Assembly (NCBI GenBank): GCA_017306245.1
Contig: JAFKIY010000003.1
Location: 372,001-436,000, forward strand
DNA from: Micrococcales bacterium
GTDB taxonomy: Bacteria > Actinomycetota > Actinomycetes > Actinomycetales > Microbacteriaceae
Direction: 5' to 3'
Length of the DNA stretch: 64,000 nt
A program made the translations under genes and the position numbers. This document shows, in pieces, positions 53,717 through 64,000 of this stretch (position 1 is the stretch's first letter; each line of letters starts with the position of its first letter). The notes beneath the pieces are model-generated. The model saw nothing but the letters and a program-made list of their open reading frames with translations. It did no database searches and had not been told where the DNA came from.

Positions 53717-53734
53717 GGCGAGCTTCGGCTCGCC
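53717..53734 (+). terminator. UUCG hairpin between rpmA and obgE
   Basis: GGCGAGC-TTCG-GCTCGCC, followed by TT, lies 18 bases after the rpmA stop. It probably attenuates or processes the transcript so that ribosomal protein genes are expressed more than obgE. Confidence 0.6.
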
Positions 53735-53762
53735 TTACGGCGTTTAAGGGCAAGGAGAACCC

Positions 53763-55304
53763 ATGGCGACGTTCGTCGATGAGGTGATCCTGCACCTTCG
53801 CGCGGGCAACGGCGGCGACGGTTGCGTTTCCGTCCGCCGCGAGAAATTCAAACCGCTCGCCGGTCCGGACGGCGGCAACGGCGGAAACGCCGGTGACATC
53901 ATCCTCGTGAGCGATCCGCAGGTCACCACCTTGCTGGGATACCACCGCGCCCCCCACCGCAAGTCAGACAATGGCGGACCGGGCATGGGAGACAACCGGA
54001 GCGGATTCAGCACGCCGGATGTCATCCTGCCGGTGCCGGTAGGCACCGTGGTCAAGGATGCGGACGGAAACGAACTCGCCGACCTTGTCGAACCCGGTAT
54101 GCGTCTGGTCGCCGCCGCCGGCGGTCATGGGGGGCTCGGAAACGCGGCGCTCGCGACCACGAAACGCAAAGCCCCCGGTTTCGCTCTGCTCGGCACCCCC
54201 GGCTGGGAGGGCGATATCATCCTCGAACTCAAGGTCGTCGCCGACATAGCGCTCGTGGGGTTCCCGTCTGCAGGAAAGTCGAGTCTCGTCGCGGCGATGT
54301 CGGCCGCGAAACCGAAGATCGCGGACTACCCGTTCACCACGCTGCACCCGAATCTCGGAGTCGTGCAGGCGGGGGACACCAGGTACACCATTGCGGATGT
54401 GCCGGGGCTCATCGAGGGCGCGAGCGAGGGCAAGGGGCTCGGCCTCGAGTTTCTCCGCCATGTCGAGCGGTGTTCCGCCCTCGTGCACGTGCTGGACTGC
54501 GCCACGCTCGAACCCGGCAGGGATCCGATTTCCGACCTCGACGTGATCCTCAAAGAGCTTGCGGCCTATCCGGTGCCGGATGGGCAACTTCCCCTCCTCG
54601 AGCGGCCGCAGCTCGTTGCCCTCAACAAGATCGACGTGCCGGAGGGCCGCGAACTGGCAGAGTTCGTCCGCCCCGAGCTGGAGGCGCGGGGGCTCAAGGT
54701 ATTCGAGATTTCCACCGTGAGCCGGGAAGGACTGAAGCAGCTCTCCTTCGCGCTCGCCGAGCTCGTGACTGCGGCGCGGACGAGCATCCAGCAGGCAGGT
54801 CCGCGGATCGTGCTGCGGCCGAAGCCCGTCGACGATGGCGGTTTCCACGTTCGCGTGGAGGGCGGGTCCGGCGGAAACACCTACCGGGTGATCGGGGCGA
54901 AGCCCGATCGCTGGGTCGCGCAAACCGACTTCAACAATGACGAGGCGGTGGGATTCCTCGCCGACAGGCTCGCCAAACTTGGCGTTGAAGACGAGTTGTT
55001 CAAGGCGGGAGCCGTCGCCGGGTCTACAGTGGTCATTGGCGCTGGCCACGGTGTCGTCTTCGACTGGGAGCCGACCCTGACGTCGACGGCCGAGCTGATC
55101 ACAAGTCCGCGCGGCGCAGATGCCCGCCTGGACGCATCGGAGCGTCCGACTCGAAGCAAACGCCGCGACGACTACTTCGCCCGCATGGACGCGAAGGCCG
55201 ATGCCCGCGCGGAACTCATTCGCGAGCGCGAGGCCGGCCTGTGGACCGATGACGAAGGATTCGCGGTAGAGCGAGACAAGGACGACACGAACGACCATGA
55301 CTGA
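53763..55304 (+). CDS. obgE: Obg-family GTPase
   Basis: A 513-residue GTPase with the glycine-rich Obg fold (1-158: [28 protein letters not shown]), G domain (G1 [11 protein letters not shown]3 [10 protein letters not shown]4 NKID) and a C-terminal OCT domain ([20 protein letters not shown]). A charged tail of 60 residues follows, common in Actinobacteria. It acts in 50S assembly and the stringent response. The stop overlaps proB by eight bases. Confidence 0.96.
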   Translation: MATFVDEVILHLRAGNGGDGCVSVRREKFKPLAGPDGGNGGNAGDIILVSDPQVTTLLGYHRAPHRKSDNGGPGMGDNRSGFSTPDVILPVPVGTVVKDADGNELADLVEPGMRLVAAAGGHGGLGNAALATTKRKAPGFALLGTPGWEGDIILELKVVADIALVGFPSAGKSSLVAAMSAAKPKIADYPFTTLHPNLGVVQAGDTRYTIADVPGLIEGASEGKGLGLEFLRHVERCSALVHVLDCATLEPGRDPISDLDVILKELAAYPVPDGQLPLLERPQLVALNKIDVPEGRELAEFVRPELEARGLKVFEISTVSREGLKQLSFALAELVTAARTSIQQAGPRIVLRPKPVDDGGFHVRVEGGSGGNTYRVIGAKPDRWVAQTDFNNDEAVGFLADRLAKLGVEDELFKAGAVAGSTVVIGAGHGVVFDWEPTLTSTAELITSPRGADARLDASERPTRSKRRDDYFARMDAKADARAELIREREAGLWTDDEGFAVERDKDDTNDHD

Positions 55305-56166
55305 CCAGATCACGACACGCGCGCAAATTCCTCTGGCGCGGAGAATTGTTGTGAAGGTCGGTTCGTCCTCGGTGAGCGGCGCGAACGCCGCCCAGATCCC
55401 CGTTCTCGTGGATGCGCTCGCTGCAGCCCACGCGCGCGGCACCGAGGTCATCCTCGTTTCCTCCGGTGCGATCGCCACGGGCATGCCCTATCTGAAACTC
55501 AATGGAAGGCCGAGCGACCTTGCGACGCAGCAGGCCGCTGCCGCCGTGGGCCAGAACGTGCTCGTGTTCCGGTACCAGGAAAGCCTCGACCGTCACCGCA
55601 TCGTCGCCGGGCAGGTGCTCCTCACCGCGGGCGATTTGGAGAATCCTGCCCACCGCTCGAATGCGCAACGGGCGATGGAGCGCTTGCTGTCTCTGCGCAT
55701 CCTGCCCATCGTGAATGAGAACGACACCGTCGCGACGCACGAAATCCGGTTCGGCGACAACGATCGCCTCGCGGCACTCGTGTCCCAGCTGGTCGGCGCC
55801 GACCTCCTGTTGCTGCTGTCGGATGTCGACGCGCTGTATACGAAGCCGCCGCGCGATGCCGGCGCGGAACGCATAGAGGATGTGGACGTCGACGATGCAC
55901 TCGAGCGGGTGGAATTCGGCGGTATCGGAGACACCGGAGTGGGAACCGGCGGGGCCAGAACGAAGGTGTCGGCGGCCAGGCTGGCGGCATCCTCAGGCAC
56001 TCCCGTGTTGCTGACGTCGACGGATCTCATCGCCGAGGCCCTGGCCGGGCAGCACCTCGGCACCTGGTTCGCGGCCGAAAATGCGCCGAGCCAGCCCGTT
56101 CACGATAGATTGGTGGGGGCGCGGGCCACGGAGCCGACCGCGCTGGCCGAACGGAGAGAGAAATGA
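55297..56166 (+). CDS. proB: Glutamate 5-kinase without PUA domain
   Basis: A 289-residue amino acid kinase. KVGSSSVSG is the phosphate loop, [10 protein letters not shown] the substrate loop, [24 protein letters not shown] and [19 protein letters not shown] the ATP/glutamate sites. It makes glutamyl phosphate for proline synthesis. The C-terminal PUA domain found in E. coli ProB (367 residues) is absent; short forms are known. ATG 55297 is inside obgE, and the stop overlaps the next gene by ATGA. Confidence 0.93.
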   Translation: MTDQITTRAQIPLARRIVVKVGSSSVSGANAAQIPVLVDALAAAHARGTEVILVSSGAIATGMPYLKLNGRPSDLATQQAAAAVGQNVLVFRYQESLDRHRIVAGQVLLTAGDLENPAHRSNAQRAMERLLSLRILPIVNENDTVATHEIRFGDNDRLAALVSQLVGADLLLLLSDVDALYTKPPRDAGAERIEDVDVDDALERVEFGGIGDTGVGTGGARTKVSAARLAASSGTPVLLTSTDLIAEALAGQHLGTWFAAENAPSQPVHDRLVGARATEPTALAERREK

Positions 56167-56378
56167 TCCTGCTTGCTGTCGCTGCCGCCGAGGAGCACGC
56201 AGCGCCCCTGTTCATGCCGAACTGGGCTTTCGCGCTGATTGCCTTCATCGTCTTCCTTCTGCTCGGCATCGTCACCTGGAGTTTCCGCGACGTCGCCAAC
56301 CGTCACGCCCACAAGGTGGATGCTGCTGCAGCCGACCACAGCGCGCATTCCGGCGCAGGCGAGCACAGCGGCCACTGA
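56163..56378 (+). CDS. Small His-tailed membrane protein
   Basis: A 71-residue protein: a short N-terminus, one strong membrane helix (about 20-41, [19 protein letters not shown]), and a polar tail with eight histidines, ending [13 protein letters not shown]. It overlaps proB by ATGA and lies 11 bases before nadD. Proteins of this kind are common at this position in related Actinobacteria, as I recall; the histidines could bind metal but that is not shown. Confidence 0.75.
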   Translation: MILLAVAAAEEHAAPLFMPNWAFALIAFIVFLLLGIVTWSFRDVANRHAHKVDAAAADHSAHSGAGEHSGH

Positions 56379-56389
56379 GGCTCTCGTCG

Positions 56390-56992
56390 ATGTCCGCCAC
56401 CGCGCATCCGCGTGCCCGTATCGGCGTGATGGGCGGAACGTTCGACCCTATCCACAACGGCCACCTCGTCGCCGCGAGCGAGGTTCGGCAGCACTTCGAT
56501 CTTGATGAAGTGATCTTCGTACCCACCGGGCAGTCGTACCAGAAGCGCGACGTGTCGGCCCCGGAACATCGATACCTGATGACGGTGATCGCCACGGCGT
56601 CGAACCCGGATTTCACGGTGAGCCGGATCGACATCGATCGAGGAGGACCCACCTACACGTTCGATACGTTGACCGAGATTCGGGCGACGCATCCCGACGC
56701 CGATCTGTTCTTCATTTCGGGCGCGGACGCGGTCGCGGAGATCCTGGAATGGAAGCGCGCGCCCGAGCTTTTCTCGCTTGCGCATTTCGTTGCTGTGAGC
56801 CGGCCGGGACATCCGCTGACCGTTTCCGGATTGCCGGAGGAGCACGTAAGCTTGCTGGAAGTGCCTGCGCTGGCTATATCGTCCACTGACTGTCGTAGCC
56901 GGGTCAGCCGGGATTTCCCGGTTTGGTATCTGGTTCCCGACGGCGTCGTGCAGTACATCGCCAAGTACCATTTGTATCGGAGTTCCACGTGA
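56390..56992 (+). CDS. nadD: Nicotinate-nucleotide adenylyltransferase
   Basis: A 200-residue nucleotidyltransferase. [18 protein letters not shown] carries the HxGH adenylylation motif, and the [10 protein letters not shown] segment is the ISSTxIR motif, with Asp-Cys in place of the usual Thr-x-Ile spacing. It makes deamido-NAD from nicotinate mononucleotide and ATP. ATG 56390 gives the right N-terminal distance to the motif. The stop overlaps the next gene by GTGA. Confidence 0.93.
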   Translation: MSATAHPRARIGVMGGTFDPIHNGHLVAASEVRQHFDLDEVIFVPTGQSYQKRDVSAPEHRYLMTVIATASNPDFTVSRIDIDRGGPTYTFDTLTEIRATHPDADLFFISGADAVAEILEWKRAPELFSLAHFVAVSRPGHPLTVSGLPEEHVSLLEVPALAISSTDCRSRVSRDFPVWYLVPDGVVQYIAKYHLYRSST

Positions 56993-58617
56993 CAACCTGG
57001 CAAGATCAGCAGCCGATGAGTCGGCGCGCTCTTCGGGAGAGCGAACGCGCTCACGCCCAGGCCGTCCTGTCGGACTCAGGTGACGTTGATAGCCCGGAAA
57101 GCGGCTCTGATCAGCAAATTTGGCCACGAGATTCGTTCGCGGAACCCCTGGATTACACCACTCAGGTCCGGCAACCCGGTACCCCGCCAGTTACTCCCCT
57201 TCGCCGTCCGCGGCCATCCGCCGCGGACCAGCCGGCGACCGAATCTGCCAGCTACCGATTGCGGGACTTTTCTCCCGAGTCGCGCGGATCATCCTTCTCC
57301 TCGACGCAACCGGCGCCCTGGACTCCGCCATCGGCCGGCAGCGAGGACCTTAATTACCACACCTCCGTCGGGGTCGAGAGACCGGGCCAATCGGGCTATT
57401 CCGCCCCGATTTCCACCCCCCCAGTCGTGGTGACACCCGAGGAGGTGCCAGCGGCGCGTGCTGAGGCACCGGCGGCGCCGCACGCCGTGCCGACCGAGCA
57501 CACGCTGACGCGCCGCCAGCTTCGTGAACTGCGAAATGCGGCGAGCCCGGCGGACCCTGTCGAGGCCATCGAGACCGCGCCTCCCGCCCAGTTGCCTCAG
57601 GAATTCAAGCCCGCGCAGAACGCCGAGCTGTCCGCGGCGATCGCGGAGTTCGACGCCATGCTTCAGGCCAGGAATGCTCCGCCGCTCGTCGAGCCCCCCG
57701 CTCCCGAACGCACGAGAACACCCGTTCCCCGAGAGGTCCCCGCCGCAGCGGATCCTCCCGGCGCCGCGGATCGTCTTGAGGTTCCTCGACCGGAGCAGCG
57801 TGTGGAGCCTCCGAGTGCCGAGGAGCGCGTGGCGGCGCCGAGCCCCGACGAACGTGTGGCGGCTCCCGCGAACCGAACGCCCTCGCCGCCCGATTCGACC
57901 GTTACGCCGATTCCTCCGGCCATGCCGGAATCGTTCGCGGCGCCCGCTCCGGTTGCCGTGTCCGCCCCGGATGCGCCGGGAGCGGATGCGATGAGAACAG
58001 AGGCGCCCGCCCCGACGGCAAGACCCGTCGTCGCCCCGCTGCCCGAGCCACCCGTTTCAACTCCGCCCGCGGCAGGTGCGCCCGAGGTTCCGGCGGAACC
58101 GTTGCGCGAGGTGATTTCTGCTCCGGAAGTGTACGCGGCCCCTGCCGGGCACTGGTCCAACCAGGTCGGCATCGATGAGAAAGCTCAAAAGGCCCGCGGA
58201 CCGCACAAGCGGGACCTGGCCGCCAGCGACGCGATCACGACGAGCGCACTGGTTCTGCCCGCCTTCCCCGCAAGCGGTCCCATCACGGGACCGATCAGCG
58301 GAACCGGCCAGTTGCTCATGACCGGGTCCATCGAATTGCCGCGCAGCCTCGGCATCAGCGGGTTGCATCCGTCGCGATATGACCGAGCCGACATCGACTC
58401 CATCATCGACGCGGGGGATCGTGAGGATGCCGCACCTGATTCCGCGCCGGTTCGGGCGGTGAGGGCGGTGAGCACCTACACGTCCTCGCAGGGCATCATT
58501 CAGACGAAGAAGCCGCGCGGGAACAACCTGCCGATGGTGCTCTCCATCACCGCGGGGGTCATGATGATTGGCGTCGTCGTTCTCGTGGTCGCCGGAATGA
58601 TTTTCAAGATCTTCTGA
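56989..58617 (+). CDS. Pro/Ala-rich single-pass membrane protein
   Basis: A 542-residue protein of which almost 500 residues are disordered: Pro, Ala, Glu-rich with short imperfect repeats ([20 protein letters not shown] near 270-290). Short conserved-looking islands are [14 protein letters not shown] at the N-terminus, [11 protein letters not shown] near 170 and a Gly/Pro stretch near 430 ([20 protein letters not shown]). One C-terminal membrane helix (about 517-540, [20 protein letters not shown]) leaves the long part most likely cytoplasmic. Unknown function. It starts with a GTGA overlap to nadD and precedes rsfS by 38 bases. Confidence 0.75.
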   Translation: MTTWQDQQPMSRRALRESERAHAQAVLSDSGDVDSPESGSDQQIWPRDSFAEPLDYTTQVRQPGTPPVTPLRRPRPSAADQPATESASYRLRDFSPESRGSSFSSTQPAPWTPPSAGSEDLNYHTSVGVERPGQSGYSAPISTPPVVVTPEEVPAARAEAPAAPHAVPTEHTLTRRQLRELRNAASPADPVEAIETAPPAQLPQEFKPAQNAELSAAIAEFDAMLQARNAPPLVEPPAPERTRTPVPREVPAAADPPGAADRLEVPRPEQRVEPPSAEERVAAPSPDERVAAPANRTPSPPDSTVTPIPPAMPESFAAPAPVAVSAPDAPGADAMRTEAPAPTARPVVAPLPEPPVSTPPAAGAPEVPAEPLREVISAPEVYAAPAGHWSNQVGIDEKAQKARGPHKRDLAASDAITTSALVLPAFPASGPITGPISGTGQLLMTGSIELPRSLGISGLHPSRYDRADIDSIIDAGDREDAAPDSAPVRAVRAVSTYTSSQGIIQTKKPRGNNLPMVLSITAGVMMIGVVVLVVAGMIFKIF

Positions 58618-58655
58618 TTCGTGACCTTTCCACTTTTGTTCGGGTTCCGCATCCT

Positions 58656-59012
58656 GTGACCGCATCCGATTACGCTCGCGAACTTCTGGCGGTTGCGGTT
58701 GCGGCGGCCGATACGAAGGCGGCGGAGGATCTGGTGGCGCTGGATGTTTCGGGGCCGCTGCCGTTCGCCGACATTTTCCTGGTGGCCAGTGGACACAATG
58801 AACGCCAGGTGCAGGCGATAGCGTCGGAGATCGAAGACAAACTCGTTGAGCACGGTGCGAAACCGCTGCGGCGCGAAGGCAGGTCGCAGGGGCGATGGGT
58901 TCTCCTCGACTTCGGGGACCTGGTAGTCCACGTATTCCATGTTGAGGAGCGCATGTATTACTCGCTCGAGCGACTGTGGAGCGACTGTCCGGCCATTCCG
59001 CTCGGCCGATGA
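58656..59012 (+). CDS. rsfS: Ribosome silencing factor RsfS
   Basis: A 118-residue protein of the Iojap/DUF143 family. DLVALDVSGPLPFADIFLVASG, then ERQVQAIASEIEDKL, GRWVLLDFGDLVVHVFH and ERMYYSLERLW are the conserved blocks. It binds L14 and blocks subunit joining when nutrients are short. The GTG start fits the family length. The stop overlaps the next gene (ATGA). nadD-rsfS adjacency is widespread. Confidence 0.94.
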   Translation: MTASDYARELLAVAVAAADTKAAEDLVALDVSGPLPFADIFLVASGHNERQVQAIASEIEDKLVEHGAKPLRREGRSQGRWVLLDFGDLVVHVFHVEERMYYSLERLWSDCPAIPLGR

Positions 59013-59992
59013 GCGCGGTCGAGCTTCCCAGGTGGGACGGGCGGCAGGCCGACGCGAACGGTTGCCTCGCCCTCGTGGACACCTGGGCCGACACCCTCCT
59101 GGCCACAGGAATCGTTGACGCGTTTTCACCGATGGCGGGCGCCAGGCTGGCGAGGCTGAAGGGGGCGGAGCTTTTCGTTCAGCTCGATGACTTCGCCGGG
59201 AAGTTCTGGGACTTTCGCCACGGCCGCGAGCGAAACCTCGCGGTGGCGCCGGAGTTCTCATCCAGGCAACACGAGGCGATAGCTCACGCAGCGGCCGCCC
59301 TTGGGCTGGATGGCACGCCACCGCCAATGCGTGCACGTTACGACGCGGTCATTCTCACCGGGGGCATGGTGCGCGCGGGGATCGTGAAGCCGCGATACCT
59401 CAGGGAACTGTTAGACGGCGGCCTCGAATGGCGAGAGGGCGTCTTCCTTGGCGCGTTTCGCGCGTTTGCGGGCGACGAGCTCGCTCTTGCTGACGCCCTC
59501 GGGGTCGCGGGAAACGATGAGTTCGACGCCATGGTCGCCGGGATGCGACGTGCTTTCGACCTGGGTGCGCCGGATCGCGTGGAGGGATCGGATGAGGCGG
59601 GATCGGCCCGTCGCGGTGCGTCGGCATGGCGCGCGGAGAGCTGGACCATGAACGACCGGACCCTTCGCGTCATTGCAGCCCCATCGTCCGATCCTGGCCA
59701 TCGCCGCGCCAACACCGTCGACACGTATCGGTTCTGGGCCAGCCGCGCCGACTCCATCCACTCCGTGCTGGTCATCACGACTCCCGTGTACGTGCCGTAC
59801 CAGGCAGCGGGCGCGATCGAGGTGCTGGGTCTCGAATTCGGCCTTTCCGTCGAGACTGTCGCCGTGAGCGACACCGCGAGTGACCTCGGCCGGAACACGC
59901 AGTTGTTCCTGCCCATGCATCAGGTGCAGGAACTGCGATCCGCCGTGCACGGTTTTCGGCAATTGCGGCAGCATCTGGTGAGAACTGGCTGA
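59009..59992 (+). CDS. Hypothetical protein, possibly DUF218-like
   Basis: A 327-residue soluble protein. RYDAVILTGGMVRAGIVKPRY, RVIAAPSSDPGHRRANTVDT and VLVITTPVYVPYQAAGAIEV resemble the order of motifs in DUF218/YdcF-like Rossmann proteins (first strand GG, later N-T-xx, then VLVTT), but the match is loose. No signal peptide or membrane helix. It overlaps rsfS by ATGA, so it belongs to the same operon. Function unknown. Confidence 0.68.
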   Translation: MSAVELPRWDGRQADANGCLALVDTWADTLLATGIVDAFSPMAGARLARLKGAELFVQLDDFAGKFWDFRHGRERNLAVAPEFSSRQHEAIAHAAAALGLDGTPPPMRARYDAVILTGGMVRAGIVKPRYLRELLDGGLEWREGVFLGAFRAFAGDELALADALGVAGNDEFDAMVAGMRRAFDLGAPDRVEGSDEAGSARRGASAWRAESWTMNDRTLRVIAAPSSDPGHRRANTVDTYRFWASRADSIHSVLVITTPVYVPYQAAGAIEVLGLEFGLSVETVAVSDTASDLGRNTQLFLPMHQVQELRSAVHGFRQLRQHLVRTG

Positions 59993-60231
59993 TCCGGTTT
60001 CGCGGTTCGGGTGGGTGATGCAACAATGAGGCAAGTGTCGACCGCAAAACCTGTGAAATGGAGCACCTGTTGCGATTTCCCCTCATGCTAGTGCCGGTGC
60101 TCGCGCTTTTGGCGCTTTCCGCCTGTGCGACGGGGCCGGAGCCGCCGTCGAGTCCGGCACCCGGGCCGAGTTCCAGCGACCCGGCGCAGGCGCCAGCGCA
60201 GACGGCAGTCCCCGCGGTCGACGACCTCGTG

Positions 60232-62859
<2,628 letters not shown>

Positions 62860-62875
62860 AGGCATCTCCTTTCGC

Positions 62876-63739
62876 TTAGTCGTTGATGGTGTTGGTGCCG
62901 GTCTCCCCTTGCTGGATTGCGGCGATGAACTGCTCCGGCGAAGTAACCAGGAACATGTCGGGCTTGAGTTCTCGGTCTGCGGCGATGGCATCCCGGAGCC
63001 GATTGGCACGGGCGGAGTCGGGGAGCACCCACAGCACTCGGGGGAAAATTCCGAGCCTGCGTTGTTCGATGCCGCTGGCCCGGTATTGCTCGTAACGGTG
63101 GCACTTGCGCAGCAGCCGTGGGGTCGATTGATGCCCGAGGTCGATCTCGGCGAACCAGTGATCCCGATACTCGGGTGTTTGCGTGATGAATGCCAGGTCG
63201 GGCTTGAGCGTGATCGCCCGACCAAGTTGTCCCGGATAGGTCCGCCAGGCAGATGGTTCACCACGGGCGTCGACCAGTTCGATTCGCCCTTGTCGATGGG
63301 CGCGCACCAGTCGGAGGTAGGCATCGGTCACGGCAAGGGTGTGGTGGTACTCATCGCCGACCGGCAGCAGGTTCCGCCGCCGGGGTGCATCGGGCTGGCC
63401 AGCCAGAAAGCGAGTCACTCGTTCACCAGCGGCTCCGAGCGCCCAGGTCACGGGGGTTGATCCGCCAGTCCCGTATCGCCGGCGCCGTCCGACACGCTGC
63501 AGTAGCCGGAGTGTCTCGAGTCTTCTGAGCACGGACCACGATGCGGCGATGGCGGCAGCGACAGAGGCGTGGGCGGCGAAGTGAAGCTGTTGGATCTGGA
63601 CGGTCGAGATCAAGCGGAACTCTGCCACCGAGGTCAGGATTCGGGTGTCTCGTTCCGTGATCAGTTCCAGAAGCTGCCGGGTGCTCTTGGTGCCCGCTCG
63701 ATTGGTGGCACTGCTTGTCTGAGTGACTGGATCAGACAT
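62876..63739 (-). CDS. Replication-relaxation family protein
   Basis: A 287-residue protein. A winged-helix-like N-terminus (LLELITERDTRILTSVAEFR, QIQQLHF, SWSVLRRLETLRLLQRV) is followed by a nuclease-like fold (HTLAVTDAYLRLV; LKPDLAFI; HWFAEIDLGHQS), the pattern of the replic_Relax family found on actinobacterial and firmicute plasmids and ICEs, thought to act at nicked origins. ATG 63739 has GGAGG six bases upstream. It lies 16 bases before the recombinase start. Confidence 0.82.
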   Translation of the reverse strand: MSDPVTQTSSATNRAGTKSTRQLLELITERDTRILTSVAEFRLISTVQIQQLHFAAHASVAAAIAASWSVLRRLETLRLLQRVGRRRRYGTGGSTPVTWALGAAGERVTRFLAGQPDAPRRRNLLPVGDEYHHTLAVTDAYLRLVRAHRQGRIELVDARGEPSAWRTYPGQLGRAITLKPDLAFITQTPEYRDHWFAEIDLGHQSTPRLLRKCHRYEQYRASGIEQRRLGIFPRVLWVLPDSARANRLRDAIAADRELKPDMFLVTSPEQFIAAIQQGETGTNTIND

Positions 63740-63896
63740 TGGAGCCTCCACGAGTGAGGGGACGGCTGAGGGTGGGTCCTTCCAGAAGGGGAAGGAGTCT
63801 TCTCCCGTTCCGCCTCTGGTGCCCGACTGTGGCGCCGACTGTGCCAGTGCGGCCAGACTCCGACTTGAGGGCCGACTTGATGGGTCGCTCAGTCAT
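63732..63896 (-). CDS. Hypothetical small basic protein of the element
   Basis: A 54-residue, Arg/Gly-rich protein. ATG 63896 has GGAGGAG eight bases upstream, and the start overlaps the stop of the gene before it (ATGACTGA), a coupled arrangement. Its 3' end overlaps the replication-relaxation gene by eight bases. No domain is recognised. The good ribosome site and coupling support a real gene; composition alone would not. Confidence 0.45.
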   Translation of the reverse strand: MTERPIKSALKSESGRTGTVGATVGHQRRNGRRLLPLLEGPTLSRPLTRGGSNV

Positions 63897-64000
63897 GGCG
63901 CGGGCTCCTCCCGAAAGTGTCAGCTGTGTCATCCAGCGCAGCTTCGTCCTCGTTGGTCGGGAGCGCACCGTAGTTGTGCTGGCTGCGCACGATGATGGCC
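63889..64000 (-). CDS. C-terminal end of an unidentified element gene
   Basis: The frame entering from the right edge reads IIVRSQHNYGALPTNEDEAA and ends GRSPRHD-stop at 63889, overlapping the start of the next small gene. Only 36 codons are visible. Position upstream of replication-relaxation and recombinase genes suggests a transfer or replication protein, but the fragment is too short to name. Confidence 0.5.
   Translation of the reverse strand, partial: AIIVRSQHNYGALPTNEDEAALDDTADTFGRSPRHD

Noticed and set aside
53964..55484. A 506-codon frame antisense to obgE
   Set aside because: Shadow of the obgE coding strand; no start signal or domain.

Overview
The window is a high-GC actinobacterial chromosome segment. 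Gene content and order (tig-clpP1-clpP2-clpX, ileS-folC-ndk, rplU-rpmA-obgE-proB-nadD-rsfS), many GTG starts, 4-base ATGA/GTGA overlaps and apparently leaderless regulator genes point to Microbacteriaceae or a close relative. That family placement is inference; no rRNA gene is present.

Layout. 1-8,250: tail of a PaiB-like flavin protein, an amidohydrolase, a 1,274-residue membrane protein and two thiol/metal loci: a CstR-like repressor with a small Cys-rich protein, and an ArsR repressor divergent from a 26-residue, 8-cysteine peptide. 8,483-10,307: a small low-GC island between a degenerate copy of the tRNA-Gly 3' end and the intact tRNA-Gly(TCC), carrying a Swt1-type HEPN protein with possible TPR-like repeats. 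10,365-17,423: tRNA-Pro, trigger factor, a 38-bp tandem repeat, the Clp protease genes and a YcnI/CopC copper cluster. 17,533-25,405: one operon of ROK regulator, CUT1 sugar ABC transporter, GH15 and GH31 glycosidases, best read as import and cleavage of short alpha-glucosides, perhaps isomalto-oligosaccharides. 25,450-31,444: BenE-type transporter, RHH/Doc toxin-antitoxin pair, M3 peptidase, methyltransferase and an autoregulated HTH gene. 31,444-45,061: valS, a metabolite:H+ symporter with a TetR regulator, a GntR/DUF1648 pair, a decayed AbiEi/DUF559-like gene, then ileS behind an ultrashort T-box, folC, a DUF4233 gene and ndk. 45,432-48,675: proVWX osmolyte transporter. 48,742-60,660: VKOR protein, RNase E/G and the rplU-to-rsfS operon. 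60,728-64,000: tRNA-Ala(GGC) used as the integration site of an actinobacterial integrative element, seen only at its left end (serine recombinase, replication-relaxation protein, small coupled genes).

Regulation is unusually legible. Clean dyads overlap the promoters of the CstR-like, ArsR, RHH/Doc, HTH and GntR genes, and several of these genes seem to be transcribed from the A or G of their start codon. The features most worth following up are the HEPN island at tRNA-Gly, the ArsR-linked 8-Cys peptide, and the serine recombinase whose reading frame runs without a stop through tRNA-Ala into host DNA.
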